Assembly (NCBI GenBank): GCA_014873095.1
Contig: CP050848.1
Coordinates: 4,709,850-4,773,849, forward strand
Source of the DNA: Planctomycetales bacterium ZRK34
GTDB taxonomy: Bacteria; Planctomycetota; Phycisphaerae; Phycisphaerales; Zrk34
Direction of reading: 5' to 3'
Length of the DNA: 64,000 nucleotides
Position 1 is the first letter of the stretch, and every line of letters begins with the position of its first letter. The notes beneath the pieces are model-generated. The model did no database searches. It was not told the DNA's origin and saw only the letters and a list, made by a program, of their open reading frames with translations. The translations under genes and the position numbers were made by a program. Below are positions 16,122 through 24,874 of the stretch, in pieces.

Positions 16122-16627
16122 CGTTTCTTCACCGCGCCGCCGCTTTTGTTGATCTTTTCGTCGATCGCCTGGAAGACGGTGTCGTAGCGCATTGCCGCCT
16201 GCATGTTGAATAGCGCTTCGTCCAGGGCTTTGAGCCCCGGGACCTGGTCATCGACGGCGTTGAATGCATTCTGCTGTGTGCCCGCGCGCAGCTTCACCTC
16301 ATAGCGGGCCTTTTCGTAATCTGAAAATGCGCCCGAGCCGGTGGCGCTCATGAGTTGGTGCTGCTGGATAATGTGCCAGAGTTCGGCGCGCTGGGCGTCG
16401 GTCAACTTGCCGGCCGGGCTGGCCTCGCGGATGCCGGCGTCGCGCCCGCCGCCGAAGTTCAACATGCCGTCAGCATCGAGGCGGTAATACACATAGCGGC
16501 GGTCTTTGCTCAGCGAGCGGTACTCGATCGTCAGCGGCGTGGGGTAGGGGCCCTCGTCGGATACCGGTTGCGATCCCGCGCATCCCGCCAGCATCACCGT
16601 CGCCACGAGCCATACCCGTTTACGCAT
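16118..16627 (-). CDS. Putative lipoprotein
   Basis: A 169-residue protein with a lipobox (LAGC, Cys16) after a short basic and hydrophobic leader, so it is probably lipid-anchored. The mature part is a small mixed domain with 'RRYVYYRLDADGMLNFGGG' and a helical LTDAQRAELWHIIQQH. I recognise no family. It ends in a Lys/Arg-rich tail. It overlaps the membrane-protein gene upstream by 8 bases, so the two are likely one operon and may work together in the envelope. The inverted GTTAAYTG repeat touches its stop codon. Confidence 0.7.
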   Translation of the reverse strand: MRKRVWLVATVMLAGCAGSQPVSDEGPYPTPLTIEYRSLSKDRRYVYYRLDADGMLNFGGGRDAGIREASPAGKLTDAQRAELWHIIQQHQLMSATGSGAFSDYEKARYEVKLRAGTQQNAFNAVDDQVPGLKALDEALFNMQAAMRYDTVFQAIDEKINKSGGAVKKR

Positions 16628-17171
16628 CGCCTGACTCCCGCGCTGCTTTCTGTTGAGCCAGCGATACCGGTCGCTGCCATAGGCGAGGCTTGTGCCGTCC
16701 GAGCACGATCAGCGTGATGCTCACCACAATCGCGCCGCAGGTGAAATATCCAAACGCCTGAAGCGCCATCTGCGGCGTCATGCTGTCGACACCGGCCTGG
16801 TTGTTCCGCATCGCGTGCGTCAACTGGATCATCGACCACAGCATGTACGGCATGCTTAACGCCAGCAGCGCCAGCTTCGCCTGAAGCCACCGCATCCGCA
16901 GCAGAATGTGCACGTGTTGAATCAGCAGCAGCGTCCCCGCGATCGCCGCCAGCGCCAGCCCCGCCTCCACGACATACACCTGCACCAGAAACAGCACGCG
17001 CCCCACGGCGTGAACCTCCGCATCGGTCTCGGCTTCGGTCAGCAGACTGATCGCCGCCATCGAGGCCAACCCGCCGACGAACATCGCCACGCCGACGATC
17101 TTCGGGATCAACAGCAGCGGACGGATGCCCCGGCCCCCGCGACGCCCGTATTGGTTCACATATTCAGCCAT
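16620..17171 (-). CDS. Four-helix integral membrane protein
   Basis: A 183-residue protein with four predicted membrane helices (about residues 18-43, 58-86, 97-116 and 136-160), a basic N-terminus (GRRGGRG) and a basic C-terminal tail. The Arg/Lys pattern places both ends in the cytosol. The helix arrangement resembles small CopD or DUF2269-like membrane proteins, but I cannot name the family. It shares a symmetric divergent promoter with pheT, and its transcript would start about at the ATG. The lipoprotein gene follows with an 8-base overlap. Confidence 0.7.
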   Translation of the reverse strand: MAEYVNQYGRRGGRGIRPLLLIPKIVGVAMFVGGLASMAAISLLTEAETDAEVHAVGRVLFLVQVYVVEAGLALAAIAGTLLLIQHVHILLRMRWLQAKLALLALSMPYMLWSMIQLTHAMRNNQAGVDSMTPQMALQAFGYFTCGAIVVSITLIVLGRHKPRLWQRPVSLAQQKAARESGDA

Positions 17172-17175
17172 GCGT

Positions 17176-17211
17176 CACAGTTTACATGGCTCTCGGCGGC
17201 GGTAAACTGTG
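17176..17211. promoter_or_regulatory. Symmetric divergent promoter, pheT and membrane protein
   Basis: A perfect 10-bp inverted repeat, CACAGTTTAC (17176-17185) and GTAAACTGTG (17202-17211). On the plus strand it reads TTTACA - 16 bases - TAAACT (17181-17208). On the minus strand it reads TTTACC - 16 bases - TAAACT. The -35 of each promoter therefore overlaps the -10 of the other. Predicted leaders are about 57 bases for pheT and close to zero for the minus-strand gene starting at 17171. The site could instead, or also, bind a dimeric regulator. Confidence 0.5.
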
Positions 17212-17271
17212 GGGCCTTGCCAATAGACCCTGTTTTCCCCTGTCACCAGAACTTCCGGGGGCGAGATCATC

Positions 17272-19293
17272 ATGAATATCAGCCTCCAATGGCTCAACCA
17301 GTACCTGGACCGACCCACCGACGCCGACGAAGTCGACCGCGTGCTCACCGATGTGGGCTTTCCCATCGATGGCCGCGAAGACGTCGACGGCGATGTCATG
17401 CTTGATGTCGAGGTCACGTCCAACCGCCCCGACTGCCTCAGCCACCTCGGCGCGGCTCGTGAACTGGCCGCAGCGACCGATCGCAAGCTCAAGGCGCCCG
17501 CCATTGAGTTGCCTGCCGACAGCGCGACCGATGTCATTTCACTGACCAGCGTCGATAATCAGGCTGCCGACCTGTGCCCGCTGTACACCGCCCGGGTGAT
17601 TCGCAATGTCAAAATCGGTCCGTCGCCGGACTGGCTTGTTCGCCATCTTCAGGCCATCGGGCTGCGGGCGGTCAACAATGTCGTCGACATCACCAACTTC
17701 GTCCTGCATGAGCTCGGCCAGCCGCTGCACGCATTCGACATGGACAAACTCGACGGCGGGCGCATCGTCGTCCGCCGGGCGCTCGGCGGCGAACGCTTCA
17801 CCGCCATCGACGGGACCAAACACGAACTGCGCGACAACATGCTCGTTATTGCCGACGCGTCCAGGCCCGTCGCCATCGCAGGCGTCATGGGTGGGCTCGA
17901 CTCCGAGGTCGGCGATAACACGGTGAACATCCTGCTGGAGTCGGCGCGGTTCGATCCGCTGTCGGTCCGCTCGACAAGCCGGGCGCTGAAGTTGTCCAGC
18001 GATTCGAGCTATCGCTTTGAACGCGGGGTGGATCCGGCGGGTGTGGACCGCGCCTCGCAGCGGGCGGCGCAGTTGATCCTCGAACTGGCCGGCGGCGAAC
18101 TGGCGACCGGCGTTATCGAGGCTGGCGACTCGACCCTCCCCGAGCCGATCGTGCAGATGCGCCCCGAGCGGTGCAACCAGCTGCTCGGGCTTGAACTGCC
18201 CGTCGAGTTGATGATCAAGCTGCTGACCGCTCTTGAGCTCAGCCCGCTCTACGAAGAGGGGCTGATCACATGCACGATTCCGTCGCACCGCCTGGACCTG
18301 CATCGCGAAGTCGATCTCATCGAGGAGATCGCCCGCCTGCACGGGTTTGATCACATTCCCGTCGAGCAGAAGATGCATGTGACGACCCGCCCGCCGCAGG
18401 CGATGATCGAAGGCCGCCGCAAGGTCATCTCGACGCTCGCCGCCCACGGGTATTGTCAGACGATTACGTTCAGCTTTCTGCCGGATGCTGCCGCCAAGGC
18501 TTTCGCCGGCGATCTGGAACTCGTGAATGTCGACGAAGACAAGAAGAAAGCCGAGTCCGCCCTGCGCGCCAGCGTGCTGCCGAGCCTGCTGGCCTGCCGC
18601 AAGGGCAATCAGGATGCGGGCAATCACGATGTGAAGTTATTCGAGATCGCGCAGACGTTCGGCCGCCGCGGCGGGGATTATGTCGAGTCGCGCCGGCTGG
18701 CGCTGCTCGTCGATGCCGATGATGCGTCGATCGCGATGCGCACGCTGCGCGGCACGCTCGAGGAATTGTTCGATGTCATGGGTTGCGGCGATTTGAACAT
18801 CGTCGCGGCCGAGCATGTGCCGACATGGCTCGACGCCGCGGCGAACATCGTCGACGCCTCGGGCGCTATCGTTGGTACTTACGGGCCGGCGTCGTCGGCG
18901 ATCCTCAAGCAGTTCGATCTGCAGACGCCCGTGGTCATTGCCGAGTTGGATTACCCGACGCTGGTATCGCAGTACCCGCCGCAGCCGCAGGTCAGCTCGC
19001 TGCCGCGCTTCCCGGCCATCGAGCGCGATCTGTCGATCCTCGTGGATGAAGCCACGCCTTGGGCGTCGATCGATGCGGCGGTCGTGGCGGCCAAACCCGC
19101 CCTGATGGAGCGCGTCGAGTTTGTCACGGTGTATCGCGGCAAACCCATCGAAAAAGGCCGCAAGTCGGTGACCTTCCGCATGCGCTTCCGCGACCCGCAG
19201 CGCACGCTCGAACACGATGAAGTCAGCGGCCAGGTCGACGCGGTGATCAGCCAGTTGCAGAAGGCGGTCAGCGCGGAGCTTCGCGCTACGTGA
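17272..19293 (+). CDS. pheT: Phenylalanine-tRNA ligase beta subunit, short form
   Basis: A 673-residue beta subunit of the alpha2-beta2 enzyme that charges tRNA-Phe. The B1 start MNISLQWLNQYL, the strand VEVTSNRPDCLSHLG, the B3/B4 domain (NNVVDITNFVL ... QPLHAFDMDKL), the B5 domain (about 270-345) and the C-terminal anticodon-binding FDX-ACB domain (about 580-673; LPRFPAIERDLSILV) are all present. The roughly 110-residue tRNA-binding OB domain that other bacteria insert after residue 40 is absent: the sequence runs straight from LTDVGFPIDGRED into MLDVEVTSNRPDCL. The alpha subunit gene pheS is not in this window, although it usually lies just upstream. Confidence 0.93.
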   Translation: MNISLQWLNQYLDRPTDADEVDRVLTDVGFPIDGREDVDGDVMLDVEVTSNRPDCLSHLGAARELAAATDRKLKAPAIELPADSATDVISLTSVDNQAADLCPLYTARVIRNVKIGPSPDWLVRHLQAIGLRAVNNVVDITNFVLHELGQPLHAFDMDKLDGGRIVVRRALGGERFTAIDGTKHELRDNMLVIADASRPVAIAGVMGGLDSEVGDNTVNILLESARFDPLSVRSTSRALKLSSDSSYRFERGVDPAGVDRASQRAAQLILELAGGELATGVIEAGDSTLPEPIVQMRPERCNQLLGLELPVELMIKLLTALELSPLYEEGLITCTIPSHRLDLHREVDLIEEIARLHGFDHIPVEQKMHVTTRPPQAMIEGRRKVISTLAAHGYCQTITFSFLPDAAAKAFAGDLELVNVDEDKKKAESALRASVLPSLLACRKGNQDAGNHDVKLFEIAQTFGRRGGDYVESRRLALLVDADDASIAMRTLRGTLEELFDVMGCGDLNIVAAEHVPTWLDAAANIVDASGAIVGTYGPASSAILKQFDLQTPVVIAELDYPTLVSQYPPQPQVSSLPRFPAIERDLSILVDEATPWASIDAAVVAAKPALMERVEFVTVYRGKPIEKGRKSVTFRMRFRDPQRTLEHDEVSGQVDAVISQLQKAVSAELRAT

Positions 19294-19316
19294 AAGTGAG
19301 CCGCTGACGCCGTCCG

Positions 19317-20441
19317 CTACATCGCCCCTGACTCGTCGACGATCAACGAAGCGTCGGCCGCGGAAGTGTCAAAGCCCACCAGATCGTCGGCGTACACATC
19401 CAGCGCCGATGCCTTGAACAAACACCAGATCGACATGCCTTCGCGCACATCGAAGTTCTGCCGGGCCTGGCGGGTGATCGTCGCCGAGAGTGTCATGCCC
19501 GCGTCGATCAGGCACGTGATCGATTCACCTTGCTCGATAAGCTTCACGATGCGACCCGGCAGGCGGTTCTGCATCGACATCGTCTGCACCGGGTCGGTCG
19601 CCAGCACGATCTGATCCGACGGCAGCAGGGCGACGACTGCCTCGCCGACCGCCAGCTCGGGGTTGAACACCGCATGAAGCATCGACGGGTCGAGCCCCGA
19701 CGGGCGCTGCGGCGCCAGAGTCATCATGCCCGCCTGCGGATCGTGCGCCTGGACCATCAGCGGCAGGCGGTTCATGGTGAAGTTCGTCGTGTGCGCAGCG
19801 CCGTGACTGACCACGCGGCCGGACTTCATCATCAGCAACTGATCGGTCAGCCGCAGCAGGTGTTCCAGGTGATGGCTGACCATGATCGTCGGCATCTTCG
19901 CCGCGGCGATGCTGCGCCCGATCAGGCTCAGCACGCGGTCGCACATGCGGCTGTCCAGCCCACGTGTCGGCTCGTCCAGCAGCAGCAGTTCGGGGCTCAT
20001 CAGCAGCGCCCGGCCCAGCGAGATGCGTCGCTTTTCCCCGCCGGACAGGTGCGTGACGCGCCGATCCAGCAGCGGCTCGAGTTCGAGCCAGTCGATCACC
20101 TGCTCGGGATTGAGTCGGCGGCGGGCTTTGGGCGTGCGCTGATACCCGTACAGCAGGTTGCCGCGGACCGAGCGCGTCGGCCAGAGTCGATCGTCCTGAA
20201 ACGCCACGGCCACGCTGCGCCGATGCGGCGGAATGAACACGCGCCCGATGCCGTCGAACAACACGCGATCGTTGAGCGTGAGTCGTCCGCTGGCGGGGCG
20301 GATGAGGCCGGCGAGGATGTGCAGCAAAGTTGTTTTGCCGCAGCCGGAGGGGCCGGTCACGCCGAGCATCCCGCCTTGCCAGTCCGCATGAACGTCCAGC
20401 GAAAACTTTCCGCGTCGGGATTGCACATCCAGCGTCAGCAT
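19317..20441 (-). CDS. modC: Molybdate ABC transporter ATP-binding protein
   Basis: A 374-residue ATPase. Walker A is GPSGCGKT (30-37), followed by a Q-loop in VAFQDDRLWP, signature LSGGEKRR, Walker B LLLLDEPTRGLD and a switch His in MVSHHLEHLL. The C-terminal third (about 230-355) contains a TOBE-like oxyanion-binding region (NRLPGRIVKLIEQGESI), which together with modA and modB identifies the molybdate or tungstate type. The ATG at 20441 overlaps the modB stop by one base (TGATG); the longer open frame starts inside modB. It is the last gene of modABC on the minus strand and converges on pheT. Confidence 0.9.
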   Translation of the reverse strand: MLTLDVQSRRGKFSLDVHADWQGGMLGVTGPSGCGKTTLLHILAGLIRPASGRLTLNDRVLFDGIGRVFIPPHRRSVAVAFQDDRLWPTRSVRGNLLYGYQRTPKARRRLNPEQVIDWLELEPLLDRRVTHLSGGEKRRISLGRALLMSPELLLLDEPTRGLDSRMCDRVLSLIGRSIAAAKMPTIMVSHHLEHLLRLTDQLLMMKSGRVVSHGAAHTTNFTMNRLPLMVQAHDPQAGMMTLAPQRPSGLDPSMLHAVFNPELAVGEAVVALLPSDQIVLATDPVQTMSMQNRLPGRIVKLIEQGESITCLIDAGMTLSATITRQARQNFDVREGMSIWCLFKASALDVYADDLVGFDTSAADASLIVDESGAM

Positions 20442-21145
20442 CACCCGACCTCCCGCTTGGCCAGGCTGCGGCGGTTGAGCCATTCTGAGGCGACCACGGC
20501 CAGCACCGACAATACGATCGCCGCGATCGCCAGGCGCGTCACGCCCGACTCGCCGCCCGGTGTCTGCATCGCTCGAAAAAGCGCCAGCGGCACCGTGCGT
20601 GTTTCACCGGCGATGTTGCCCGCAAACATGATCGTCGCGCCGAACTCGCCGAGGCTGCGTGCAAACGCCAGCAGCGAGCCCATCAGTATCCCCGGCCACG
20701 CCCCCGGCAGCGTCACCGAAAAGAACACGTCCCACGGCGACGCCCCGCAGACGCGCGACGCTTCTTCCAGTCGAATGTCCACCGACTCGATCGCCAGCCT
20801 CACGCCGCGCACCATCAGCGGCAGACTCACCGCCGCCGAGGCGATCACCGCCGCCCACATCGTGAACGCGATGCGCACGCCGAACCACGCTTCGAGCCAA
20901 CGCCCGATGATCCCTTCACGCCCCAGCAGCACGATCAGCAGATAACCCACCAGCACCGGCGGCATCACCATCGGCAACTGCACAGCCGCGTCGATGATCA
21001 TGCGGCCTTTGAATTTCTTGCGTGCAAGAATCCACCCCAGCGCGATGCCGGGTATCAGCGTTACCGCCACGCATCCCATCGCCACCTGCAGCGACAGCGA
21101 CACCGCCTCCCACTCCGCCGGCGAAAGCAGCCCGTTACCGAGCAT
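20441..21145 (-). CDS. modB: Molybdate ABC transporter permease
   Basis: A 234-residue inner-membrane permease with five or six membrane helices. The cytoplasmic EAA loop reads EEASRVCGASPWDVFFSVTL, followed by PGAWPGIL, the contact site for the ATPase. LSPAEWEAVSLSLQV aligns with the start of E. coli ModB. Several ATGs precede it (21166, 21160, 21157, 21148, 21145). I chose 21145 because GGAGG (21151-21155) lies 5 bases upstream and the length matches E. coli. It overlaps the end of modA by 11 bases, implying translational coupling. Confidence 0.88.
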   Translation of the reverse strand: MLGNGLLSPAEWEAVSLSLQVAMGCVAVTLIPGIALGWILARKKFKGRMIIDAAVQLPMVMPPVLVGYLLIVLLGREGIIGRWLEAWFGVRIAFTMWAAVIASAAVSLPLMVRGVRLAIESVDIRLEEASRVCGASPWDVFFSVTLPGAWPGILMGSLLAFARSLGEFGATIMFAGNIAGETRTVPLALFRAMQTPGGESGVTRLAIAAIVLSVLAVVASEWLNRRSLAKREVG

Positions 21146-21941
21146 CATCGCCTCCATCATTGGCATAGAAGGTGAAACCCGCCGCTTCGAAAGCTTCGCG
21201 GCTGGTCGAACTCAGCAGGTAATCGAATAGCGGATTGACCGCCGCCTGCGCCTGCGTGGTCAGCGCGATGGGGTAGCGGATGGGCTTGTGTGTGTTTTCA
21301 TCGAAGGTGGCGACGGTGGTGACACGCTGACTGGAGGCGGCGTCGGTGGCGTAGACGATGCCGAAGTCCGCCTCGCCGCGCTCGACCAGCAGCAGGGCCG
21401 ACCGTACATCTTTGGCCGCTGCGACATGCGGCTCGACCGCAGCCCACAGCTTCATCGACTGTAGTGCCGCCTTGCCATACAGACCCGCCGGCACCGCATC
21501 GGGGTCGCCCATCGCCAGGCGGCCATCGAGTTTCGACAGGGCGTCGGAAATGCTCATGGCGGGCGTGTTGTGACTGGCCGGGGCCACGAGCACGAGGCGA
21601 TTGCCCAGCAGGTCGCGCCGCGAGGCGGGGTCGATCAGCTTCTTCCCGGCAAGGTGGTCCATCCATTTTTCATTGGCGGAAAGATACACATCGGCGGGGG
21701 CGCCCTGTTCGATCTGTCGAGCCAGCGTCGAGCTGGCGGCGGCGTTGACGCGCACCACGACGCCGGTTCGATTCTGGTATTCGACCATCAGCGGTTCGAT
21801 CACGTGGGCTGTGCTGGCGGCGACGTAGAGTTGCAACTCGGCAGGTGCTGAGCCGCCGCTGGATTTGCCGCAACCGGGCAACATCACCGCGAGCGACAAG
21901 CATGTCGCATAAACCAGTGTGATCATGATGGCGCGGTGCAT
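21135..21941 (-). CDS. modA: Molybdate-binding periplasmic lipoprotein
   Basis: A 268-residue substrate-binding protein for molybdate or tungstate. It has a lipobox (LPGC, Cys24), so it is lipid-anchored rather than free in the periplasm. The family pattern is clear: LQLYVAASTAHVIEPL at the mature start, NAAASSTLARQIEQGAPADVY (a binding-loop Ser cluster), YGKAALQSMKLW, and VERGEADFGIVYATDA. The ATG at 21941 follows AGGAG (21949-21953) at 7 bases; the open frame extends 13 codons further upstream. It is the first gene of modABC. No ModE gene is nearby. Confidence 0.9.
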   Translation of the reverse strand: MHRAIMITLVYATCLSLAVMLPGCGKSSGGSAPAELQLYVAASTAHVIEPLMVEYQNRTGVVVRVNAAASSTLARQIEQGAPADVYLSANEKWMDHLAGKKLIDPASRRDLLGNRLVLVAPASHNTPAMSISDALSKLDGRLAMGDPDAVPAGLYGKAALQSMKLWAAVEPHVAAAKDVRSALLLVERGEADFGIVYATDAASSQRVTTVATFDENTHKPIRYPIALTTQAQAAVNPLFDYLLSSTSREAFEAAGFTFYANDGGDDAR

Positions 21942-22028
21942 GACGCGGCTCCTGATTGATCGATCATAGGCCCGGCACACAGGCGATCAACAGGATTCTG
22001 ATCGGGGTATCTCCCCGGCACGTTGCCG

Positions 22029-23543
22029 TTATTTCACCGAGGCGTGAATTGTCACCGGCTTGCCGCGCAGCGGATGCATGCGAATTTGCAGGTCCATCGC
22101 GTCGGCGTCGTCGGTGAAGTCGAATTGCATGTCGAGCCGGAAGGGGGTGGCGGTCAGCCAGGCGCGCAGCATAAGCTGGTCGGGTTTGGCCCATGCACCG
22201 CTGGCGGCGACGGGTTGATCCGCCGTCGTGGACGCCGCGGGGATGCCGAGCTTTTCGTAGTGAATGATCTGGCTGATCCAGCGGCCGTGGGCGAATTGGT
22301 AACGCTGTTCGTCGTGTTTCGTCAAAAAGTTCGCGCTGGGCGTATCGCCATCGAAGTTGAACGTGACCGATAGCAGATCGAGTTTGTTTTCGTCGAAGGT
22401 GAACGTCTTGCCGTTGAGTTTGGCAGCCAGGGGGCTGGTCGCTTCGCCGGCCACGGGGGCGTGGGCCAGTTGCTTCATCTTCTGCGCCAGCGCCGCCGCG
22501 GCGCCGGGATCGGCCGGCAGGCCCTGGTCGTGTATCGCCGGCAGCAGGTGTTTCCACACGAGGTTGAGCACCTGCTGCATGTTGCCGTAGCCGCCGTTGA
22601 TGGCGATGACGACCTCCTGATCGGGCAGCACCAGACAGAATTGTCCGAACGCGCCGTCGCCGCGATAGCCATTGTGTCGACTGCGCCAGAATTGAAATCC
22701 GTAGCCCTGGTTCCAGTCGCTTTCGGGGTTGTCACCGTTGGGCGTCTGAGCGGCGGTGGCGAGTTTGACCCAGTTGGCGCTGACCAGTTGCTTGCCGTTC
22801 CACCGGCCGTGTTGCAACAGCATCTGGCCGAACTTGGCGATGTCGCGCGTACCGATGCTCAGCCCCCAGCCGCCGGTGTTGATCCCGCGCGGGCAGCTTT
22901 CCCATGTCGCGCCCTCGATGCCGAGCGGCTCGAACAGACGCGGCGTCAGATACTCAAGCACCGTCTGACCGGTCAGCTTCTGAACGATCGCTGAGCACAT
23001 GTATGTCGCGCCGGTGTTGTAACGGAAATGCGTGCCGGGGCGGTGCTCGACGTCGAGCGAGAGGAAGGTACGCACCCAGTCGTCGCTGCCGGACTGAGTG
23101 ACGCGGCTGAGCGTGTCCTGGTGATGGCCTGCGGTCATCGACAGCAGATCACGGACGCGCATCGCTTTGAGGTTTTCGCTGGGGTTTTCCGGCAGTTTGT
23201 CCGGGAAGAAGGACACGACGGGATCGTCGATGTCGAGCTTGCCTTCGTCGGCGAGCATGCCGATCGCCGTCGAGGTGAAACTCTTGCTCAGCGAGTAGAG
23301 GATGTGCGGGGCGTTGGGCTGATAGGGGGCCCACCAGCCCTCGGCGATCAGGTGGCCATGTCGGAGGATCACGACGCCGTGCGGCGCATCGACCTCCTGC
23401 TCGAAGGCTTCGACAAACGCCTGCACCCCGGCGGATTCAACACCCTGTGCTTCCGGGGCCGTGGCGTCAAGCAATTGAGCTTGAGCCAGCGACGTGAACA
23501 AACACGCAAGCAGCGCGGCGATGAATGATTGACGATATGACAT
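22029..23543 (-). CDS. Secreted serine hydrolase, beta-lactamase/esterase family
   Basis: A 504-residue exported enzyme. The ATG at 23543 follows TGAGG at 6 bases and gives a signal peptide (1-22, ending AQA). The beta-lactamase class C fold is shown by SLSK (Ser84-Lys87) and YNT (Tyr175), the positions of the nucleophile/base pair and the YxN motif. The third motif (KTG or HxG) reads GDGAFGQ, as in esterase or peptidase relatives rather than drug-inactivating lactamases. Residues about 395-504 form an extra C-terminal beta domain. The substrate is unknown; D-amino peptides, cell-wall fragments or esters are all possible. It stands alone between modA and a PEP-CTERM gene. Confidence 0.87.
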   Translation of the reverse strand: MSYRQSFIAALLACLFTSLAQAQLLDATAPEAQGVESAGVQAFVEAFEQEVDAPHGVVILRHGHLIAEGWWAPYQPNAPHILYSLSKSFTSTAIGMLADEGKLDIDDPVVSFFPDKLPENPSENLKAMRVRDLLSMTAGHHQDTLSRVTQSGSDDWVRTFLSLDVEHRPGTHFRYNTGATYMCSAIVQKLTGQTVLEYLTPRLFEPLGIEGATWESCPRGINTGGWGLSIGTRDIAKFGQMLLQHGRWNGKQLVSANWVKLATAAQTPNGDNPESDWNQGYGFQFWRSRHNGYRGDGAFGQFCLVLPDQEVVIAINGGYGNMQQVLNLVWKHLLPAIHDQGLPADPGAAAALAQKMKQLAHAPVAGEATSPLAAKLNGKTFTFDENKLDLLSVTFNFDGDTPSANFLTKHDEQRYQFAHGRWISQIIHYEKLGIPAASTTADQPVAASGAWAKPDQLMLRAWLTATPFRLDMQFDFTDDADAMDLQIRMHPLRGKPVTIHASVK

Positions 23544-23628
23544 GGCAGACCTCACGGCATGTGTGAATCGAGGCACGATCGGGTCGAGCCGCGATTATAC
23601 GTCAAGCCGGAGGATCGGGCGTGTGAGA

Positions 23629-24726
23629 TCAGCGCCGCCGGCGAATGAACATGATCGTCAGCGCGCCAAGCGACAGGGCGCTGGCCGGCTCGGGGATGGG
23701 GGTGGTGGCGGCAATGGCGTTGGCGATGGCGTCGGCGGCGAGTTGGCGGTTGGTCGAACCGTTGAGGCGGAAGCTCTGCTCGAGTTCGATGTGGACGAAG
23801 CGGCCGCCGATGCCGGTGCTGTAGATCTGCTCGACGTTGGTGGTCGCGCCCAGGCCGTTGACCCCGCCGAAGGTTTCACCGTCGACGTTGCCGTTGACCT
23901 GCTGGTTCAGCGGATCATTTATATCGAGCGTGTTGTAGGCATAGCTGACCCAGTCGTTGCCGAGGGCTTCGATCGCCGCGTCGAGGGCCACGATCTCGGG
24001 GCTGACCGCGCCGGTGCCGTTGCTGAGCACCGCGTCGGTGTCGTTTGGAAACTGCGGCTTGCCGTCGAGGTCAAACCCGTGAACCTGCCATGCGATCGTC
24101 TCGCCGCCGGCGCCGTTCCACGCCTGGTGCACTTCGAGAAAGATGCTGTCGGCGAGGTGGGCCACGTCGGCGGTGTCGTCGCCGTTGGCATCGCGATGCG
24201 CCCCGGCCATGAGGAACAACTCCGCCTGGCTCTGCACGAAAGCCTTGGCGGCGACTTCGGGTGTGTTCGTGTCGAACAGCACGTGTGGGGTTTGCACCAT
24301 CGCCTGGCGCGTCGCGCCCTGTCGGACGAAGAAGCTGCCCCAGCCGAGTGTCTGAGCATTGGCGACAAGGTGTTCGCGCAGTCCGTAATACACGGTGCCG
24401 GAGTCGTTGAGCCGCACTACGTCGTAGTTCAGCGCGTCGGCCGCGGCCACCAGGGCCTGCAGGTCTCCGAGCGTGACGGCGTTGCGCAGACTCGTCGCCA
24501 GTCCGTTGAAAGCGGCAAGCTGCGGGCCGGTCGGCGCCACGTAAAGCCCTGAATTTTTCGCGAATGCCAGCGATTTGAGATCATCGACAAGCGTGACGAA
24601 ACTGCCGTTGACATCCAGCAGGGCGCCGCGAGCCGGTTTCACGGCGCAGATCAATGAGATCAGCACGCACAACCCAACAGCCAGTTTCCGCCCCGTTCGC
24701 AATCCGAACGTACGTTCTGCCATCAT
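23629..24726 (-). CDS. PEP-CTERM sorting domain protein
   Basis: A 365-residue exported protein. The signal peptide is long (about 1-34, ending ARG or ARGA). The C-terminus reads IPEPASALSL, then a hydrophobic helix and RRRR, a standard PEP-CTERM tag. The central part is soluble, with helical stretches (LRNAVTLGDLQALVAAADAL) and Asn/Asp/Gly-rich loops (AHRDANGDDTADVAH) that could bind calcium. I know no domain name for it. The ATG follows GGGAG at 7 bases, and a candidate promoter lies at 24810-24838. It ends 85 bases before the serine hydrolase start on the same strand. Confidence 0.82.
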   Translation of the reverse strand: MMAERTFGLRTGRKLAVGLCVLISLICAVKPARGALLDVNGSFVTLVDDLKSLAFAKNSGLYVAPTGPQLAAFNGLATSLRNAVTLGDLQALVAAADALNYDVVRLNDSGTVYYGLREHLVANAQTLGWGSFFVRQGATRQAMVQTPHVLFDTNTPEVAAKAFVQSQAELFLMAGAHRDANGDDTADVAHLADSIFLEVHQAWNGAGGETIAWQVHGFDLDGKPQFPNDTDAVLSNGTGAVSPEIVALDAAIEALGNDWVSYAYNTLDINDPLNQQVNGNVDGETFGGVNGLGATTNVEQIYSTGIGGRFVHIELEQSFRLNGSTNRQLAADAIANAIAATTPIPEPASALSLGALTIMFIRRRR

Positions 24727-24809
24727 GCAAAAACTCCCACAGCATGCGCGAGGATATCGCCATGCCGATTTGTATTGAAATTTTCGGTAGCCTGATTTTC
24801 TCTGCCGTC

Positions 24810-24838
24810 AATATACCGGATTCCCCGATGATTGGGAA
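24810..24838 (-). promoter_or_regulatory. Candidate promoter of the PEP-CTERM gene
   Basis: On the minus strand TTCCCA (4 of 6), a 17-base spacer and TATATT (5 of 6) precede the gene starting at 24726, giving a leader of about 75 bases. It lies in an AT-rich gap in otherwise GC-rich sequence. Confidence 0.4.
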
Positions 24839-24874
24839 GAATTATTTTGCGCTAACGCGGAGCTGGGCTGATGA

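Noticed and set aside
23629..24552. Plus-strand frame of about 300 codons opposite the PEP-CTERM gene
   Set aside because: Antisense shadow; the minus strand has a signal peptide, sorting tag and ribosome site.
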